From Nymphaea colorata (Eukaryota > Streptophyta > Magnoliopsida > Nymphaeales > Nymphaeaceae), in contig NC_045139.1 of NCBI RefSeq assembly GCF_008831285.2, forward strand, positions 788,204-852,203: a stretch of 64,000 nucleotides of DNA, given 5' to 3'. Positions 61,801 to 64,000 of this stretch are shown piece by piece. The position numbers were made by a program, and so were the translations under genes. A model generated the notes under the pieces. It did no database searches, had not been told where the DNA came from, and was given only the letters and a program-made list of their open reading frames with translations. Numbering within the stretch: the stretch's first letter is position 1; every line of letters starts with the position of its first letter.

Positions 61801-63473
61801 GTGCTATCTCGTGACTGAGCATGTTTTCCTGCCTGCAAGACCTCATTCTTTTCATGTACAAAGCCATATATATCAATGTTTGAGACAAGTTGGACGTCTT
61901 TTTTTATTCATAGCTTGACAAGTTTGAACTTCCTTTTCTGCTTTCAGAAGAAAGGAGCGCATGGAGTTACGTGCTTGTCTCAAGTCCTAGATGGCAGCTC
62001 TCTTGCGGCTTCCTGCATGGATAGTAGGTAGGAGCCTTGTCTCGGTTTTTATGCTCCCAATCGAGTAATTGCAAATCCCAGCACACACAAGAGAGTAATC
62101 GGCGGATGTCACCGTTGCAAGAAGAGCTTTCGTTGCTCCTCTGTTCAGCTTTACGTATTTGGTTCCCCCAGTGTTATTTCTCAAGTTTTGCTGATATGGC
62201 AGCTGTACTTTTGTGAAGCATCAAATTTTCCTACACCCGCTAAGCGTTCTTGTTCACTGCAACAGGATTTACTTGTACAATGTGCTTCAACCAGATAAAG
62301 GACCAGTAAAAACTTTTTCAGGCCACCTGATAGAGTCGTTCTATGTAAAGGTACATTTAGGATGTTGTCATCCACGAATAGCATATATAATATATTTCTT
62401 TTCTAAATTCTTTATTCTCAGCATTTCATCGTGCAACTGCAGTCTGCTATAAGTCATGACGGTGCTCACTTGCTCAGCGGTTCCACAGATGGTCATGCCT
62501 ATGTGTGGCAGGTAGGCTTGCTTCTGCTTACGTTTTTAAAGTAGTGACTTCGCTAGCAGGCGCTGCCGGCGTGCTTATATCAATTCCCTATGTTCCTGGA
62601 TCGTGTTAGCAAGCATAATTTGCTTGGAGTTTTTTCTTGGCATTTTGGCAACTGGCAGTGATGCTGAAGGATACTCTTTGATAAATCTTTTAATATGCTA
62701 AGTTTTACTGTTATAACTTAATATACACGCAAGCATCCCTTGAATACTATTTGGATAATCACACCTAAAATAATTTCAGGTGGATGAGCCTGAGGCTGCA
62801 CCTGTGATGCTGGAAGGCCACGAAGCAGAAGTCACGGCCGTAGATTGGTACATGCTTCACCATGTCCGTTGAAAATGCCCCGTTGATAGACGTCTTTTAA
62901 ATCTCGATTTACACATATGTGCAGGTGTCCCTCGGAGATTGGGAAAATTGCTACTGCTGCTGATGATTACACGGTATGTGCTCAAGCATGCACCTGAAGT
63001 TATGGTTGGACGGTCCTTTGCTGGCGAAGGGTTGTTTACCAGTCGATCGTGTCAACAGGCACAAACCTGGAACCACTTGGCCTAAGACTGATGTTAGTTT
63101 TCATTGACAGGTTCGAATCTGGAGGAGTAAGACTGGCAGTTATTTGAATCATAAATCGGCTTCTGTCACTCGAACAGAAGCTACATGTTCTAGCCTTGAA
63201 TATGGACAACTGTGTGGTGATGTCCCCTCAACTGAGCAAACAGAATCACCGCAAACTTCACCTGCCCATTGCTCTCCACCTGACTCTACCAACCTTCAGG
63301 CGTTGACTCCGGAAGCAACAGTAAAGATGAGCTCTTTTCAATCTTTTATGGAAGAGGCACGGTTGCAGAAGACCTCAGAAGACAATATGACGAGCCCGTC
63401 CTCTGTTTTGAACCCACCTTCCTCCTTGAAAAGGAGGAGGACCATTCGAGATTATTTTGTTGCCGCTTCCTGA
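58870..63473 (+). CDS. CDT2: CDT2/DTL-type WD40 substrate receptor of CUL4-DDB1 ubiquitin ligase
   Basis: CDT2 recruits PCNA-bound substrates such as CDT1 to CRL4 for ubiquitylation in S phase and after DNA damage. The model has 17 exons: 58870-58881, 59197-59307, 59450-59558, 60173-60237, 60398-60436, 60605-60701, 60791-60887, 60973-61023, 61133-61196, 61282-61358, 61512-61593, 61948-62027, 62266-62350, 62443-62511, 62780-62847, 62925-62973 and 63111-63473. Frames join to 1,518 nt (505 aa). WD repeats run from [19 protein letters not shown] to [18 protein letters not shown] (159-162) and WDSR (246-249) are WDxR motifs of the kind that bind DDB1. The C-terminus [10 protein letters not shown] resembles a PIP box without the usual Gln. 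Intron 10 (61359-61511) begins GC, not GT. The first exon (MDSE) and the acceptor of exon 2 are the weakest joins: the only acceptor keeping the frame with MDSE is gaag at 59196, and an additional N-terminal exon is possible. Confidence 0.92.
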
Positions 63474-63531
63474 AAATTGGGCCATTCATCCAGTTTCAGA
63501 GGAAAGTGGCTCACCTAAAGCGTTCTTTTAA

Positions 63532-64000
63532 AGGATACAACTTGACAATTTTTCTATTCAGTCTTCACCAGTAAAAGGTGACGGATGTTCCAACCAGAGA
63601 ATAAGCTCCTTGGTGCCAGAGGGTGAAAAAGTGTTCACCTTTGCTGCCGCAAGCATTCCTTTACAGACTACAACTCGACAATTTTCTGCTCAGTCTTCAC
63701 GAGGAAAAGGTGATGGATGTTCCAAGTGGAGGATAACCTCCTTGGTGCCAGAGGGTGAAGAAAAAGGTATATGCGCATACAAGCGCAAAATTCTCACGTG
63801 CTGTGGCTGTAGATGCAGGAAGGCTTCTGCGCTTGCGAGGTTTACAGCATGTCAAATACTGAGGGAGATATTGAACAAGAGTAGAGTACTCTTGCGATAT
63901 CCCCTTTTCTATAGCATATTCATTTTTCTCCTTTCTAATTTGTGCTTGGGGAGGATTTCACCACTTCCAAGGCCCGAACCGAAGCTCAAACTATCACAAT
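63532..64000 (+). other. open frame with 132-bp tandem repeat in CDT2 3' flank, runs off the window
   Basis: After the CDT2 stop, one frame stays open for 156 codons to the window edge without an ATG at its start. Two units align, from about 63531 and 63664. Both carry CAGTCTTCAC, then KGDGCSNQRISSLVPEGE in the first and KGDGCSKWRITSLVPEGE in the second. The offset is 132 bp (44 codons) across the shared part. Downstream are Cys/Arg-rich and hydrophobic stretches. A splice-acceptor-like ttctattcag precedes the first unit. It could be 3' UTR, an alternative CDT2 end, or an exon of another gene; I cannot decide. Confidence 0.4.

Noticed and set aside
1-64000. CRISPR arrays, bacterial operons, rRNA genes, intact retrotransposons
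   Set aside because: None seen. No reverse transcriptase, integrase or transposase frame and no regularly spaced short repeats of the CRISPR kind.

Overview
The window looks like nuclear DNA of a flowering plant. The recognisable genes have GT-AG introns, and they include a plant-type vacuolar H+-pyrophosphatase, a plant-specific PLS/E-class pentatricopeptide (PPR) protein and plant-like WAPL and Pescadillo fragments. The DNA is AT-rich, with many TA, CT and GA microsatellites and degenerate repeats. The species cannot be named from the sequence.

Layout: 1-8.7 kb is mostly intergenic, with two small degenerate tandem-repeat arrays and weak coding hints. From 8.7 to 27.4 kb on the plus strand lies one giant gene for a roughly 4,100-residue Glu/Lys-rich acidic protein of unknown function. 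It has one 8.36-kb exon, a series of phase-0 exons that all begin alike, and a strongly basic C-terminal tail. From 29.1 to 34.6 kb on the minus strand is a complete eight-exon type I (K+-dependent) vacuolar H+-PPase gene encoding 767 aa. From 39.6 to 40.8 kb on the minus strand is a PPR gene broken by a frameshift and an in-frame stop.

From 42.2 to 45.3 kb are exon-like pieces of two unrelated nuclear genes, WAPL and Pescadillo, lying next to each other. They end in a large inverted repeat of Pescadillo-derived sequence that could transcribe as a hairpin. At 48.0-48.5 kb is a GC-rich hAT-like non-autonomous element with a near-perfect 8-bp target duplication. From 49.6 to 58.3 kb is a cluster of related repeats: two divergent ~1.1-kb copies, then a 1.4-1.5-kb tandem array holding ~60-bp minisatellites and a recurring exon-like segment, framed by a segmental duplication.

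From 58.9 to 63.5 kb on the plus strand is a 17-exon CDT2 gene (WD40 substrate receptor of CUL4-DDB1). It has two WDxR motifs, a C-terminal PIP-box-like motif, one probable GC-AG intron and two E2F-type sites upstream. A tandemly repeated open frame runs from its 3' flank out of the window.

The genes do not form a pathway. The most unusual items are the Pescadillo hairpin locus beside the WAPL fragments, the exon-duplicating giant acidic gene, and the nested repeat cluster upstream of CDT2.
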